A stretch of 64,000 nucleotides of DNA from Girardinichthys multiradiatus (GCF_021462225.1 NC_061818.1:20157478-20221477); one strand, 5' to 3'. Counted from the stretch's first letter, positions 22,733 through 34,776 are shown. A program made the numbers and translations. Notes: generated by a model not told the origin, from the letters alone.

Positions 22733-24341
22733 TAGGTCCTTCTCAAAATATTAGCATATTGTGATAAAGTTCATTATTTTCCATAATGTCATGAGGAAAA
22801 TTTAACATTCATATATTTTAGATTCATTGCACACTAACTGAAATATTTCAGGTCTTTTATTGTCTTAATACAGATGATTTTGGCATACAGCTCATGAAAA
22901 CCCAAAATTCCTATCTCACAAAATTAGCATATTTCCTCCGACCAATAAAAGAAAAGTGTTTTTAATACAAAAAACGTCAACCTTCAAATAATCATGTACA
23001 GTTATGCACTCAATACTTGGTCGGGAATCCTTTTGCAGAAATGACTGCTTCAATGCGGCGTGGCATGGAGGCAATCAGCCTGTGGCACTGCTGAGGTCTT
23101 ATGGAGGCCCAGGATGCTTCGATAGCGGCCTTTAGCTCATCCAGAGTGTTGGGTCTTGAGTCTCTCAACGTTCTCTTCACAATATCCCACAGATTCTCTA
23201 TGGGGTTCAGGTCAGGAGAGTTGGCAGGCCAATTGAGCACAGTGATACCATGGTCAGTAAACCATTTACCAGTGGTTTTGGCACTGTGAGCAGGTGCCAG
23301 GTCGTGCTGAAAAATGAAATCTTCATCTCCATAAAGCTTTTCAGCAGATGGAAGCATGAAGTGCTCCAAAATCTCCTGATAGCTAGCTGCATTGACCCTG
23401 CCCTTGATAAAACACAGTGGACCAACACCAGCAGCTGACAAGGCACCCAGACCATCACTGACTGTGGGTACTTGACACTGGACTTCTGGCATTTTGGCAT
23501 TTCCTTCTCCCCAGTCTTCCTCCAGACTCTGGCACCTTGATTTCCGAATGACATGCAGAATTTGCTTTCATCCGAAAAAAGTACTTTGGACCACTGAGCA
23601 ACAGTCCAGTGCTGCTTCTCTGTAGCCCAGGTCAGGCACTTCTGCCGCTGTTTCTGGTTCAAAAGTGGCTTGACCTGGGGAATGCGGCACCTGTAGCCCA
23701 TTTCCTGCACACGCCTGTGCACGGTGGCTCTGGATGTTTCTACTCCAGACTCAGTCCACTGCTTGCGCAGGTCCCCCAAGGTCTGGAATCGGCCCTTCTC
23801 CACAATCTTCCTCAGGGTCCGGTCACCTCTTCTCGCTGTGCAGCGTTTTCTGCCACACTTTTTCCTTCCCACAGACTTCCCACTGAGGTGCCTTGATACA
23901 GCACTCTGGGAACAGCCTATTCGTTCAGAAATTTCTTTCTGTGTCTTACCCTCTTGCTTGAGGGTGTCAATAGTGGCCTTCTGGACAGCAGTCAGGTCGG
24001 CAGTCTTACCCATGATTGGGGTTTTGAGTGATGAACCAGGCTGGGAGTTTTAAAGGCCTCAGGAATCTTTTGCAGGTGTTTAGAGTTAACTGGTTGATTC
24101 AGATGATTAGGTTCATAGCTTGTTTAGAGACCCTTTTAATGATATGCTAATTTTGTGAGATAGGAATTTTGGGTTTTCATGAGCTGTATGCCAAAATCAT
24201 CCGTATTAAGACAATAAAAGACCTGAAATATTTCAGTTAGTGTGCAATGAATCTAAAATATATGAATGTTAAATTTTCATCATGACATTATGGAAAATAA
24301 TAAACTTTATCACAATATGCTAATATTTTGAGAAGGACCTG
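22733..24341 (-). mobile_element. Tc1-like DD34E transposon, copy B (full length)
   Basis: TA flanks at 22,731-22,732 and 24,342-24,343. Roughly 200-bp inverted repeats match copies A, C, D and E; the first base on the left is T instead of C. The gene is on the minus strand. Same IR/DR layout as copy A. Confidence 0.93.
23010..24013 (-). pseudogene. Tc1 transposase, copy B (one frameshift)
   Basis: The start MGKTADLTAV at 24,013 is followed by an uninterrupted frame through the helix-turn-helix region and the first catalytic motif FSDESKF. Near 23,450 one C is missing (GGCACCCAGACC against GGCACCCCAGACC in copy C), which shifts the frame. The rest, with FQHDLAPAH and NPIENLWD, is readable in the adjacent frame to the TKY terminus at 23,010. 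All three catalytic residues survive at DNA level, so a single 1-nt loss is the main lesion seen. Confidence 0.9.
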
Positions 24342-24343
24342 TA

Positions 24344-25265
24344 TGTGATTCAGGCTTGTTGACACAGAGAAACACATCTAAAAGGCACTGGACACCAAGA
24401 GGACTGGGGTTTGACACGTGTAATATTCTGCACAATATGCACATTTATTTAAAAAATAACTAACTTTGCAGGTTGTTAATTGAAATTTTAGTTTAAGTCT
24501 ATGTCAAAATAGTAAGCACATGTTATAGTATTCAAACCTTTACCATTTTTTGCCGCAGAAGGAATGTTTGTGACTGTTTTCTTTTAAACATTAAAATATA
24601 TCCCATTTTTCATTATTTTTAAAGTTTTTTTAAGTATCATAATTCAGTGAAATCTGGGTGTTATTACTCAGGGCTATAACACATAAATAAACTAGGCTCA
24701 CACCTAATTGTTAGAATCTCATTTAAAGAATTAAGAATAGATAACCATTAGACAAACATTACCCAAAAGGCTTTGAAATGGCTTTTAAATTCAAGTGGCT
24801 GATACAGATTTTTTTCAATCAGCCACAATGGCAAGTTCCATTTTTTTATCCCTTTTCTGGATAAAGCCAAGCTGCAGGACGTGCAGGGTTTACGGGTATG
24901 GATGCATCCTTTCTCAGGGATTACTCTAACGCTCACACTGACAACACAAAGAACTAACAAGGCAGATTTCAAACAAACGCAAAATCAAACCATCCTACTG
25001 CAATGCATGTTTATACTAAAGACAGAAATAACATATTTTTTGGTACTTCCCTGCAATTAAAGTAAGAGCTGGTAGCTATCAATTTACAAAGTGTGGAGCG
25101 GTGAAGGATGCACGGGCAACGGTTCTTGGTGAATGAAACTGGCAGAGATGTGTTGACATAAAAACAAGATAAATCGGGGCTGGATGGGTTTAAAACCCAT
25201 CACGTGATGCACAAAGAGCATTTTGTGCGAATGAGCGGCGATAATATTGTCCATGTCAGGTCTCC
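24344..25265. other. TNRC6 first intron, unassigned
   Basis: AT-rich, becoming more GC-rich toward 25.2 kb. No element recognised. Confidence 0.4.
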
Positions 25266-25287
25266 CGCAACGCAACGCAACGCAACG
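25266..25287. repeat. (CGCAA)n short tandem repeat
   Basis: About four copies of CGCAA at the left margin of the promoter-like region. Confidence 0.8.
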
Positions 25288-25612
25288 GAGGGGGTCCCGC
25301 CGACATTTGCCGGGCATCAGCAACAACACAGCCCCTTTATTGTTCGGTTCATTAGCAAGAAGATATGCGACTTTCTGAACTCAGAAGCCGAATGCAAAGC
25401 AAACAAACACCAATGGCATCGTCAAACTTCGTAAAAACTGAGCACCCGGTGCAAAGACAACAGTGATGTCACAGTGGGCTGAACCGAAAATATCTCCATA
25501 TACACTCCGTCTAAAACGATAAACGTCATAATCGTGCACCTTTGCGCATTTAGAAAGCGAAAACAAGGCGAGGTGTTTCTACTAACACGGAAAGAGGGTA
25601 AATAAATCCTAC

Positions 25613-25700
25613 CATGAAGCGTTCAGTTGGTTCTCATCGGCGGCGGAGCTTCTGCAGCCATTTTGTAGTAACTAACCGGAGCAAGGAGACTGTTGAATCC
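25613..25700 (-). other. tnrc6: Probable 5' untranslated exon 1 of TNRC6
   Basis: The minus strand runs from a YY1-like initiator area through GCTCCGCCGCCG to CTTCATG, followed by the donor GTAGGA at 25,612. The start (about 25,700) is a guess from the promoter motifs. The next exon on this strand would be 13,511-13,612, about 12 kb away, a normal arrangement for TNRC6 genes. Confidence 0.4.
25623..25661 (-). CDS. Candidate 12-codon upstream ORF in exon 1
   Basis: The ATG at 25,661-25,659 sits in a good Kozak context (ACAAAATGG). It encodes MAAEAPPPMRTN and stops with TGA at 25,623. A second ATG at the exon edge (25,615-25,613), if joined to the exon at 13,612, would read ATG CTG TGA, a minimal upstream frame. 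If exon 1 is used as proposed, both would precede the main MEDKK start and could dampen its translation. Transcription is not shown by the sequence itself. Confidence 0.3.
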   Translation of the reverse strand: MAAEAPPPMRTN

Positions 25701-25736
25701 GTGATAACGGGGGGAGGTGGGCGTGCCTCACCGCGC

Positions 25737-25744
25737 CACGTGAT
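25737..25744. promoter_or_regulatory. E-box CACGTGAT
   Basis: Perfect CACGTG core with the GCCACGTGAT context favoured by USF and MiT/TFE factors. It lies about 40 bp upstream of the inferred exon 1 on the minus strand. Confidence 0.5.
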
Positions 25745-25797
25745 CTTCAATAACAAAACAAACTGGTCTCGCTTTACAACGCTCCTCCCTCCCCGTC

Positions 25798-25811
25798 GTT
25801 TCCATGGCAAC
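25798..25811. promoter_or_regulatory. RFX X-box-like motif
   Basis: GTTTCCATGGCAAC differs by one base from the palindromic X-box GTTGCCATGGCAAC bound by RFX factors. It lies about 100 bp upstream of the inferred transcript start. Confidence 0.55.
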
Positions 25812-25859
25812 TGCAGTCCCCTTCACCACTAGCTGCCGACGCTCTGCAGCTTGAATCTG

Positions 25860-27826
25860 CCTTCCCACGATATATATGACCAATGAGGAAAATATGCGAG
25901 AGTTGAACGTCTAAAAATGTCGTGTCGAGTAGATATAAAAGCGATATATGAGTGTTTTAACTGCGTTTGCAGTTTGTGCAATGAGGAATTTGTATGTTTG
26001 CTGTGAGACCAACAGAGGGCACAATTTGAATTCTGCTGTGAACCAATGTGTTGTAGCATCTTACTCATCCATTGAGTGTTGCCCCCATGGCTTCTTTGCA
26101 GCAGGGTATAGGCTACTACATTAAAGAGAAATTAGTTACGGGAGATTAATTTCATATGAGCTGTGTGTTGCTCTGACACATTAAAAGATGCATAAGAGCT
26201 AGATGTATTACAGCCAATGAAAGCATTTTCTCACATTTTTATCCACAGTGTTTTAGTCAGGAGTACGGAAGATTGACGAAAAATTGTTACACATATTACT
26301 TAGTTTCTTTTGACAGACGTGCAATAAAAAGCATAAAATTGTGACTTTTCTGGCATTTCATTCAAATGTCAGGTTTAGACAGAGTAGTTACAAAGCAGTG
26401 CTTTCACAAAAAGAAGCCTTCTCAGGTTGTTATTATTACTGGCCTATCATTACTCACAAAATGTTTTGTTCATATCAATTATGATGAATTTTACGCTTCA
26501 GTATAATTGGTAAATAGGCACTAAATCTGTCCCAAGTTTTCCCAAGTTTGCAAAATAAACTTTAAAAATGTTTAATGCAAAATGCAAAATCTCAAGTCAT
26601 GCAATTATGAAATACTCAGATGTTTCTCAACTAGATTAGACAGATTTCTTTATTCCAAAACAAAGAACACTGCTGCGACATTACCAATTCAGTGGGAATA
26701 AACCAATCATTCAAAACAAAAGTCATGTTTCACAAATGTTTTTAAATGTAATTCTTTTGATTGTTTTGAAATGTAAACTTATTTCTAATCTTTATCTGAA
26801 TTTGAAAAAAAAAATTAGTTTTTATACTAATAACGAGATTACGTTTATGGACCTGACTGTATTTTGTTCAGTTCAGTTTAGGTGTATAGCACAAAAACAC
26901 AACAGATTTAATCTTACAACACTTTAAAGGGTCCAGTTCATATCAAGTTCTACTCAACTAGTTTGGTTTAAACTCGTCATATTCCACTTAATCCAATTCA
27001 ATGTAGAGGTTTGTAAAACTAATCATATCAGTTGAGAATCAATTCTTTTTACAGCTGTTGGAGTTTGGGCTATTTTGCAAAATTTCCATCTTAAAATGTG
27101 CAAAACTGGTAAAGGATTAGTAGCGGTAATTATAGCAAAACTGATTGTATAAACTGTTGACTCAAAGGAACTTAATACAAATGTATGGTGCACTTTTTGG
27201 ATTTTTAATTTAGTAATTACTGATTTAGTAATTACTGATCATAACTAAAAACATACATATGCTTATAGGTTTTCATATGTTAAATATCATATATTTTTAC
27301 ATTTTAATTCAATATTGTATAAATACTTCATGAAACCCTGTAAACACATGAATTCAGTTAAGTGATTTAAAGTTTGTTGGAAAACAAGCTTTATTTAACT
27401 TTTCTATTCAAACTAATTGACACTGATGGAAAGTAATAACAAAACAAAAACCTGTATACCAAATGTTTTATCGTGCACACTTTTCTGAGACATTTATACT
27501 AGCTTTAGGTACAATTAAAAAAATAAATCCTTATTCTGACCCATTCAGGTGTCTATTTATTCCCTAAGCACCTAACTGAAGTGAAATCTAATATTCTCAG
27601 CTGAACTGAGAACAGACACGAGGTGAAAGGTGTGCTATGACTGGTTATCACCACTCAGTATCTCTCTATTAGCCGCAGAAGCCCACTTCTGTGAAACATT
27701 TTTTGATTGCGGCATCAAATTATGAACGCCCACAAGAACCCAGGAGTGAATCTCTTTACAATGCAGACTGATCCCCACCATGTGCTTGCAGTTACTGAAC
27801 CATCTGTAGTTGCTTTCACTCGCATA
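25860..27826. other. Intergenic, unassigned
   Basis: Very AT-rich. No gene or repeat family recognised. Confidence 0.4.
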
Positions 27827-27828
27827 TA

Positions 27829-29083
27829 CAGGGGTTGGACAATAAAACTGAAACACCTGGTTTTAGACCACAATAATTTATTAATATGGTACAGGGCCTC
27901 CTTTTGCGCCCAATACAGCGTCAATTCGTCTTGACAATGACATATACAAGTCCTGCACAGTGGTCAGAGGGATTTTAAGCCATTCTTCTTGCAGGATAGT
28001 GGCCAGGTGTCTACGTGATACTGGTGGAGGAAAATGTTTCCTGACTCGCTCCTCCAAAACACCCCAAAGTGGCTCAATAATATTTAGATCTGGTGACTGT
28101 GCAGGCCATGGGAGATGTTCAACTTCACTTTCATGTTCATCAAACCAATCTTTCACCAGTCTTGCTGTGTGTATTGGTGCATTGTCATCCTGATACACGG
28201 CACCGCCTTCAGGATACAATGTTTGAACCATTGGATGCACATGGTCCTTAAGAATGGTTCGGTAGTCCTTGGCAGTGACGCACCCATCTAGCACAAGTAT
28301 TGGGCCAAGGGAATGCCATGATATGGCAGCCCAAACCATCACTGATCCACCCCCATGTTTCACTCTGGGCATGCAACAGTCTGGGTGGTACGCTTCTTTG
28401 GGGCTTCTCTACACCGTAACTCTCCTGGATGTGGGGAAAACAGTAAAGGTGGACTCATCAGAGAACAATACATGTTTCACATTGTCCACAGCCCAAGATT
28501 TGCGCTCCTTGCACCATTGAAACCGACGTTTGGCATTGGCATGAGTGACTAAAGGTTTGACTGTAGCAGCCCGGCCGTGTATATTGACCCTGTGGAGCTC
28601 CTGACGGACAGTTCTGGTGGAAACAGGAGAGTTGAGGTGCACATTTAATTCTGCCGTCGTTTTATGTTTTTTGGATACAATCCAGGTTAGCACCCGAACA
28701 TCCCTTTCAGACAGCTTCCTCTTGCGTCCACAGTTAATCCTGTTGGATGTGGTTCGTCCTTCTTGGTGGTATGCTGACATTACCCTGGATACCGTGCCTC
28801 TTGATACATCACAAAGACTTGCTGTCTTGGTCACAGATGCACCAGCAAGACGTGCACCAACAATTTGTCCTCTTTTGAACTCTGGTATGTCACCCATAAT
28901 GTTGTGTGCATTTCAATATTTTGAGCAAAACTGTGCTCTTACCCTGCTAATTGAACCTTCACACTCTGCTCTTACTGGTGCAATGTGCAATCAATGAAGA
29001 CTGGCTACCAGGCTGGTCCAATTTAGCCATGAAACCTCCCACACTAAAATGACAGGTGTTTCAGTTTCATTGTCCAATCCCTG
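27829..29083 (-). mobile_element. DD36E (Incomer-type) Tc1/mariner element, full length
   Basis: TA flanks at 27,827-27,828 and 29,084-29,085. The ends are short inverted repeats of about 30 bp (CAGGGGTTGGACAATAAAAC and its inverse at the right end). Length is 1.25 kb with a single minus-strand transposase. Spacing of the catalytic triad is D-36-E, the signature of the Incomer family described in animals. A second, truncated copy lies at 47.8 kb. Confidence 0.88.
27881..28897 (-). pseudogene. DD36E transposase with a single nonsense codon
   Basis: A frame of 338 residues starts MGDIPEFKRG and ends GGPVPY. It is interrupted only by TAG at 28,411-28,409 (codon 163), where the 47.8 kb copy has TGG. 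A helix-turn-helix region lies in residues about 10-45 and a GRKRK motif near 57-61. Catalytic residues are D147 (FSDEST), D238 (YQDDNAP) and E275 (SPDLNIIE), with 36 residues between the last two. The stop falls after D147, so the shortened product lacks the other two catalytic residues. No frameshift was seen. Confidence 0.9.
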
Positions 29084-29085
29084 TA

Positions 29086-31235
29086 GATCACAGTGAAGAC
29101 CACATCTGTTGGATCGCAAAACTATGCATCACAGTGATGGTGGCAGAACACAGTTTGTCAGTCTAGTCAGTAATAACAGAATCATGATGATAGATTTTGT
29201 TTGTGTCATATCAGTAGGGATTCATTTGTAAATCAGTAAATTAATCTTTAATAGTTAGTGCTTGTTTGAACATGACAGACATCTCAATAATGAAAATCAA
29301 GGTATGATTTGCACATCTCAAAGTGGTTTCTAAGTATGTTTCATTCAAGCCAAGATTTTTTTCTTTACAAATTTCCTTCAAGAGCAAGATCATTAGATTT
29401 TTCATAGTTTTTTTCTATATTAAAGCTATTTTCTTCTGTAGGCTGCCATCATCCTTATATTTCAGTTTGTATTTGACTCCTCAACTCAACCATACTTCAT
29501 GGCTGTCAGTTTGTAACCACCCTGCTGCTGTGGAGAATTTGAATTAATTAAACATGTAACTCATGTAATATATCTAATTGATTCAGTTAGATGTATTACA
29601 TAAACTTGCAGCAGAACCCAAAACACCCACATAGCTTGAGATGCAATCGTTAGAGCTTGCTTCTTTGTGTTTTACAAAGGGATTTGGAAAAAAAAACAAA
29701 CAAGTGATATTCGTGTTTTTTGCATTAACACATAACCTATACATCAAATATTACAGCTTTTTAAATTAAATAAATATGAAGGATAATAACTTTCCACCTT
29801 CAATAATAGTAACTGAAATTTATACTTTCTAAATGCGGTGCTGTTAATCTTCCCTCTGTCTGTTCTTTTTTCAAATAATTTCAAATAATGATTTAATTTA
29901 CTACGGAAAAAAGGTTATCCTTGCAATGTTCTGTCAGTTACTGTTTTACTTATCACTGTTTTTTTTTAATTCATTAATGTAATTCCCCAGCCCATCCCGT
30001 CAATTACATTTAGTTCATTGCCTTCCCCTCAAAGCCGAATAATCAGACACGCCTGTTTTGCGTCCAGTAAACAACCATAGCAATATTTAGCTCCCTGTTT
30101 TCAGTCACTCTTTGTTAGATCCATCCCATCATGCTTCTGTTTTTCTCATGTTGTATCTAATGTATTATGAAGCATTTCCAGTATTTGTGCTCCACCTGAG
30201 ATTAGCGGTGGTTTCTTCAGTAATTTCATAGCAGCACAATTCCTGATAACATCAGGAAGGTGCTGTCCGAAATATAGTGAACGCATCCCAGTGGAATACA
30301 TTATAATATAATGTCTCTGTTAATTAATTTCAATAACAAGCCTCGATGAGGATTTTAGAAAACGTTGCAAATAGGTTCCTCATGTGACCACGCTGCCATG
30401 TGGCCAGTGGTGTTTTTTTTAATAGCAGATAAGATTAGAATATTCAATTAATTTGAGGTACATGTTATCACACATTGTAATTGAAAGATGAGTGGTTGTG
30501 TGTTGTTGATAATCAGGGAGAGATATTTTGGTGGGCATCTCCAACCCCCTTCTAATACAACCGCCATTCAGAGTGCACTGAAGATGCCCCTAATCAGATT
30601 TATTGCATGCATAAGCATAATTGTGAGTCTATATCAGATTATTAAATTAAACAATTAAGGTAGGGAACACACTTTATTGGCTTGTCAATGTTTTTTCTGC
30701 ATATTCTGTCACATCTATCTTCATCTTGGTAGCTTCTTATATTAGTTCAGTTGTGTGCATACCAAAAAACACACACATAGGAGACAGAGGAAGGAGCTGG
30801 TAGTTATATGCAAATAAGCCTTCCTGTTCACACCCATTCAAAGTCAGTGTATCCTCTTCTGTTGCTGCACCTGCAGTAGTCACTGTACTGCTGTTTTGTG
30901 TGTCTGTATGCAGAGGAGAGGGTTGGATGGAATAGTGAATAGGGGTGGCTTCACCAGCAGCTATAATTGTCTATTTTCATTTGGGATTAAGTCCTCAGGG
31001 CAGAAAAATCAATCTGTTTTGATATAATGAATCTTTTCAAGGCAGCAAACTGTCACTTGGGCAAACAATGGCCACGATCGATATTTCTCTGCTGCTCATG
31101 ATAATGTGTACAGAAAAACATACAGTAGTTAATAAGGGAATACAGGCACTGAGAAAAAGGATTGGTGTGTAACCTGTCTCTAACAAGAGAAAAATGAATA
31201 TAAATGCTTATAAGTTACAGGAAAACTCAATTCAA
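29086..31235. other. Intergenic, AT-rich; contains a candidate conserved non-coding block
   Basis: No coding signal. The part from about 30,000 to 30,680 has unusually little simple-sequence decay. It carries many homeodomain-type TAATTA cores and an E-box CATGTG, the texture of vertebrate conserved non-coding elements. This is a judgement by eye. Confidence 0.25.
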
Positions 31236-33006
31236 TTTAAAGTTTGGGGTGCATTTGTATTAACCCCTGTCTTTACTGTAACATGCCTAAGTAAAATCCA
31301 ACCAATTGCCTGCAGAGTGCATCTAACTAGTAAATAGAGCAGATCTGCATATAATTTCATCTCAGTACAATTACAGCTGTTTTGTGGTGTAGAGGTTTGA
31401 CAGAGGGGCTGCACGGTGGTGCAGTTGGTAGCACTGTTGCCTTGCAGCAAGAAGGTCCTGGGTTCAATTCCCAACCAGGGATCTTTCTGCATGGAGTTTG
31501 CATGTTCTCCCCGTGCATGCGTGGGTTCTCACCGGGTACTTTGGCTTCCTCCCACAGTCCAAAGACATGCCGGTTAGGTTAATTGGTCACTCTAAATTGC
31601 CCGTAGGAGTATGAATGAGTGTGTGCCTGGTTGTATGTGTGTTGCCCTGCGATGGACTGGCGACCTGTCCAGGGTGTACCCTGCCTCTTGCCCATAGACT
31701 GCTGGAGATAGGCACCAGCTCCCCCACGACCCACTATGGAATAAGTGGTAGAAAATGACTGACTGACTGAGGTTTGACAGAGAACATTAGTGAACAAACG
31801 GCATCATGAAGACCAAGGAACCCAGCAGACAAGTCAGGGAGAAAATTGAGGAGATGTTTGAAGCAGAGGTACGTTATAAAACAATATTACAAGCTTTGAA
31901 CATGTTATAGGAATTTTTCAAACAAGCTTTCAAAATAAAGTATTGCACAGCTAATCTACGAAGACATACACATCCACCGAAACTGATGGCTGGGCATGGA
32001 GATCATTATTCAGATTGGCAGCCGGAAGGACCAAAATAACTATAGAGGAGCTTCAGAGATCCCCAGCTCAGGTGGGAGAATCTGAGGACAGGGGAACCAT
32101 AAGTCATGGGCACTATAAGTTTTACCTTTGTGGAGTGCCAAAAAAAAAAGTCCTGTTTTCAATTTCCTACAAGCTATGTAGGGGACACAGCCAAGAAATG
32201 TTGTAACATATGGTATAAAACAGTATTCAGCTTTGGAGATGTCATTGAGCACTTTTCAGTCCATCATATGAAAATGGAAACATTATAGTGAAACTGCAAA
32301 CCTACCAACTAATGGTTGACACAAACTGACAGAGCAGGCAAGAAGAGGATTAGGGAGATACAAGAAGAAAGCCATTGTTGAAAACAAACAACCGACATAT
32401 AGAAGAAAGTGCTCTGATCAAATGAGACCAAAACAGAACTTTCAGGCAATGTGTACAATGCTACCTGTGACAGAAAACTAACACTGCACATCACAGTGAA
32501 AACATCATCCCCACCGTAAACCAAGGTGGTGGCAGCATCATGCTATGGGGATGCTTTTCTTTAGCTGCTCAAAATTGATAGAAAAATTGATGAATATGAA
32601 GGTTTACCTTCAAGCAGGATGACATCAATAAACAAACAACCAGCGCTATGATAGAATGATGTAAATCAAAGCTTATTCATGTGCTAGAATGGCCCATTCA
32701 AAGCATTGCTGACCTAAATATATCAGGGAATCTTTTGCAGGACATGAAAAATGATACTAACATACACTCCCTATCCCATCTGACTGAGCTTTTTTGCAAA
32801 GAAGAATGGGCCAAAGTTTCAGTGTCAGGATGTGCAAAGTTGGTAGAGACAAATTTCTGAAAACAATGTATTATTTTCCTTCCACTTTTCAGTTATGCCC
32901 TACCTTCTGTTGGCCTATCACATAAAATCCCTCTAAATAAGTCTGTGGTTTAGGGTAACAAATGTAGAAAGGTTCAAAGGGTATTAAAACTTTTGCAAAG
33001 CACTCT
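31236..33006 (+). mobile_element. Degenerate Tc1-like transposon, plus strand, split by a SINE
   Basis: The left arm (TGCATTTGTATTAACCCCTG ...) and right arm (GGGTATTAAAACTTTTGCAAAGCACTC at about 32,980) match the same fish Tc1 family. After the SINE, the gene begins MKTKEPSRQVREKIEEMFEA near 31,806. The [15 protein letters not shown] central motif (32,525) and the C-terminal EWAKV.VS segment (32,805) remain readable. Numerous stops and frameshifts are present. Confidence 0.78.
31406..31769 (+). mobile_element. V-SINE-type SINE, full-length insertion
   Basis: A 13-bp target duplication AGGTTTGACAGAG flanks it precisely (31,393-31,405 and 31,770-31,782). The 5' head has tRNA-like RNA polymerase III boxes: A (TGGTGCAGTTGG, 31,417) and B (GGTTCAATTCC, 31,461). 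The central part (about 31,490-31,565, GGAGTTTGCATGTTCTCCCC ... CCACAGTCCAAAGACATG) corresponds to the conserved domain of V-SINEs. The 3' part ends in a tandem GACT tail. It has no protein and would be mobilised by a LINE. Confidence 0.88.
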
Positions 33007-34776
33007 GCTAATTCCTTGGTGAACAAAATAACATGTTTAGCTTTATCTACATGAACAAAGTGTTAGTTAAATCATAATGCAGAGCCTTGAACCTTTTAAA
33101 GTAAGGAAAGTGAACACATTGAACTCCAAATGGAATAAAACTGAATTAGAATCTCAAATTCACTCTTATTTATTTGCTCTTATTTATTTAAACACACAGA
33201 AATTGTTCATATTTCTGGAAGAAACCATTTCTGGAAGGCAACAATTTACTTTGACAGCTCATCTGACAGGAGAGAATGGTTACTCTGCATGTCTGCAGCT
33301 TGGGCTTTGTTACCACAGGGCGCAAGAATGTGGTAAATTAATACTGTAACAGTACAAGCTCTCTCTTTGCCGAAACACACACAAAAACACAATTTTTTCT
33401 TTCCCCCCACAGCATGCACACGTCAGAGTGATGAATGTCTCCTTCATGGGAGTGACCTCTAAGGATAGCGGCAGTGGGGAAAATACAGCCTTGCCTCCTC
33501 GCTCTGCCCAGCAAGGTAACAGCACAGACATAACTCAGGATTGCTCGGCCTGCAGCTTGAATCTCAAACGTAATGAAACTGAGTGGAGCTCTGCAGACTC
33601 TGCTGAGCTGTGCAGGACTATTCCAGGGGAGAAGTGGGTGGAAAATTATGGGGGTTCCATTTGTGCTAAAAATATGTTCACCAGCACATTAATTAACATG
33701 TGACAAAACATTTGTCTGTGTTTACGTCACATTGAATAGAACTCCATTTAGGGGAAAACCATGAATGAATTATTTTTTAAGCTGGAGCCTGGAATTTCTA
33801 AAAAAGAAGTGCCTGCAAGTTAATCAAATTTGCATATTAGGAGGCCTAACCCACACATGAGCTGAAGATTAGTGAACTTTATCACAGCATCGAGATACAC
33901 GCTGATATTACTGCCATCTGCTTATGTGTCACACCACACTGAAGCAGATGCTAGCATAAATTTACATATAAAATCATACTGGACATACACATTACTTGAA
34001 TAACAAGGATTTCTTCTCTTTTACAGAAAAAACAAACACAACATGGAGCATAAAACAGATCAGAGAGAGCAAATAAGGAACATTTTGAAGCACAAATTCC
34101 TCCTCAGCCTCTGGATGTGCCTGCAAATTAAACATAAGTATGTCATTAAGCACAGAGGCCAATAAATATGGGCAGCATTTAGCAGCTTCTTCTAATGCTG
34201 GAGAGCTCCTAGGCCATTGCATCAATCTTCCTGTCAAAGCCACTGCAGCTAATGTCCACGCCTTGCCTTCATAAACAGATTTATTATTCATGAATTAGCG
34301 TTATTGTCCACTTAATTATTCATCAGGTCTTAAATACCAATTTCCATCAGATAATCTACGCAGAGATGAGCAAGAGAAGAAAAAAAAAGGTGCTATTTAC
34401 AGGTTCTCAGCATCACTTTAATTCTTTTTTTTAATGATTATTATTATGATTTTATGGAGGTGATGGAATGCAAAACAAGGGTAGAATTGTGAAGAACCAA
34501 AGATGTATTCAAAATAATGAGACAATTTAAGTTTGATGAATTGCAGTTAAAACCCAGAGGACTGTGTAAAGACAAACGATTACCGATTTTAGAAATACCT
34601 TGTTAATGAAATAAAAAAAACTGTCTACATGAGGTGAAAGGTGCACCAAGGTGCAAAAACCAACAAAAACTCTTTATTCAAATTATTATCAATGCTGCTA
34701 TTCCGTTTATGTTCTGTCTCCTGTCACCTTCTGCGTCTACCTACTGTTCCCTCTCCTTCCCAAGTTGTTTTCCAGT

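Larger units (their letters stand above)
25440..25830 (-). promoter_or_regulatory. Promoter-like CpG-rich region, probable TNRC6 promoter
   Basis: This is the only stretch of the window rich in CpG and GC. It holds an RFX X-box-like motif, an E-box, a KLF/Sp-type GGTGGGCGTG (about 25,716), CRE-like TGATGTCA (25,463) and ACGTCA (25,524), and a YY1-like ACAAAATGGC on the minus strand. No TATA box is evident. The orientation is inferred from the strong minus-strand donor at 25,612 and the minus-strand TNRC6 exons further left. A divergent plus-strand transcript cannot be excluded. Confidence 0.55.

Noticed and set aside
33428..33703. 91-aa plus-strand frame MMNVSFMGVTSKDSG...
   Set aside because: No recognised domain and no supporting exon structure; left unannotated.
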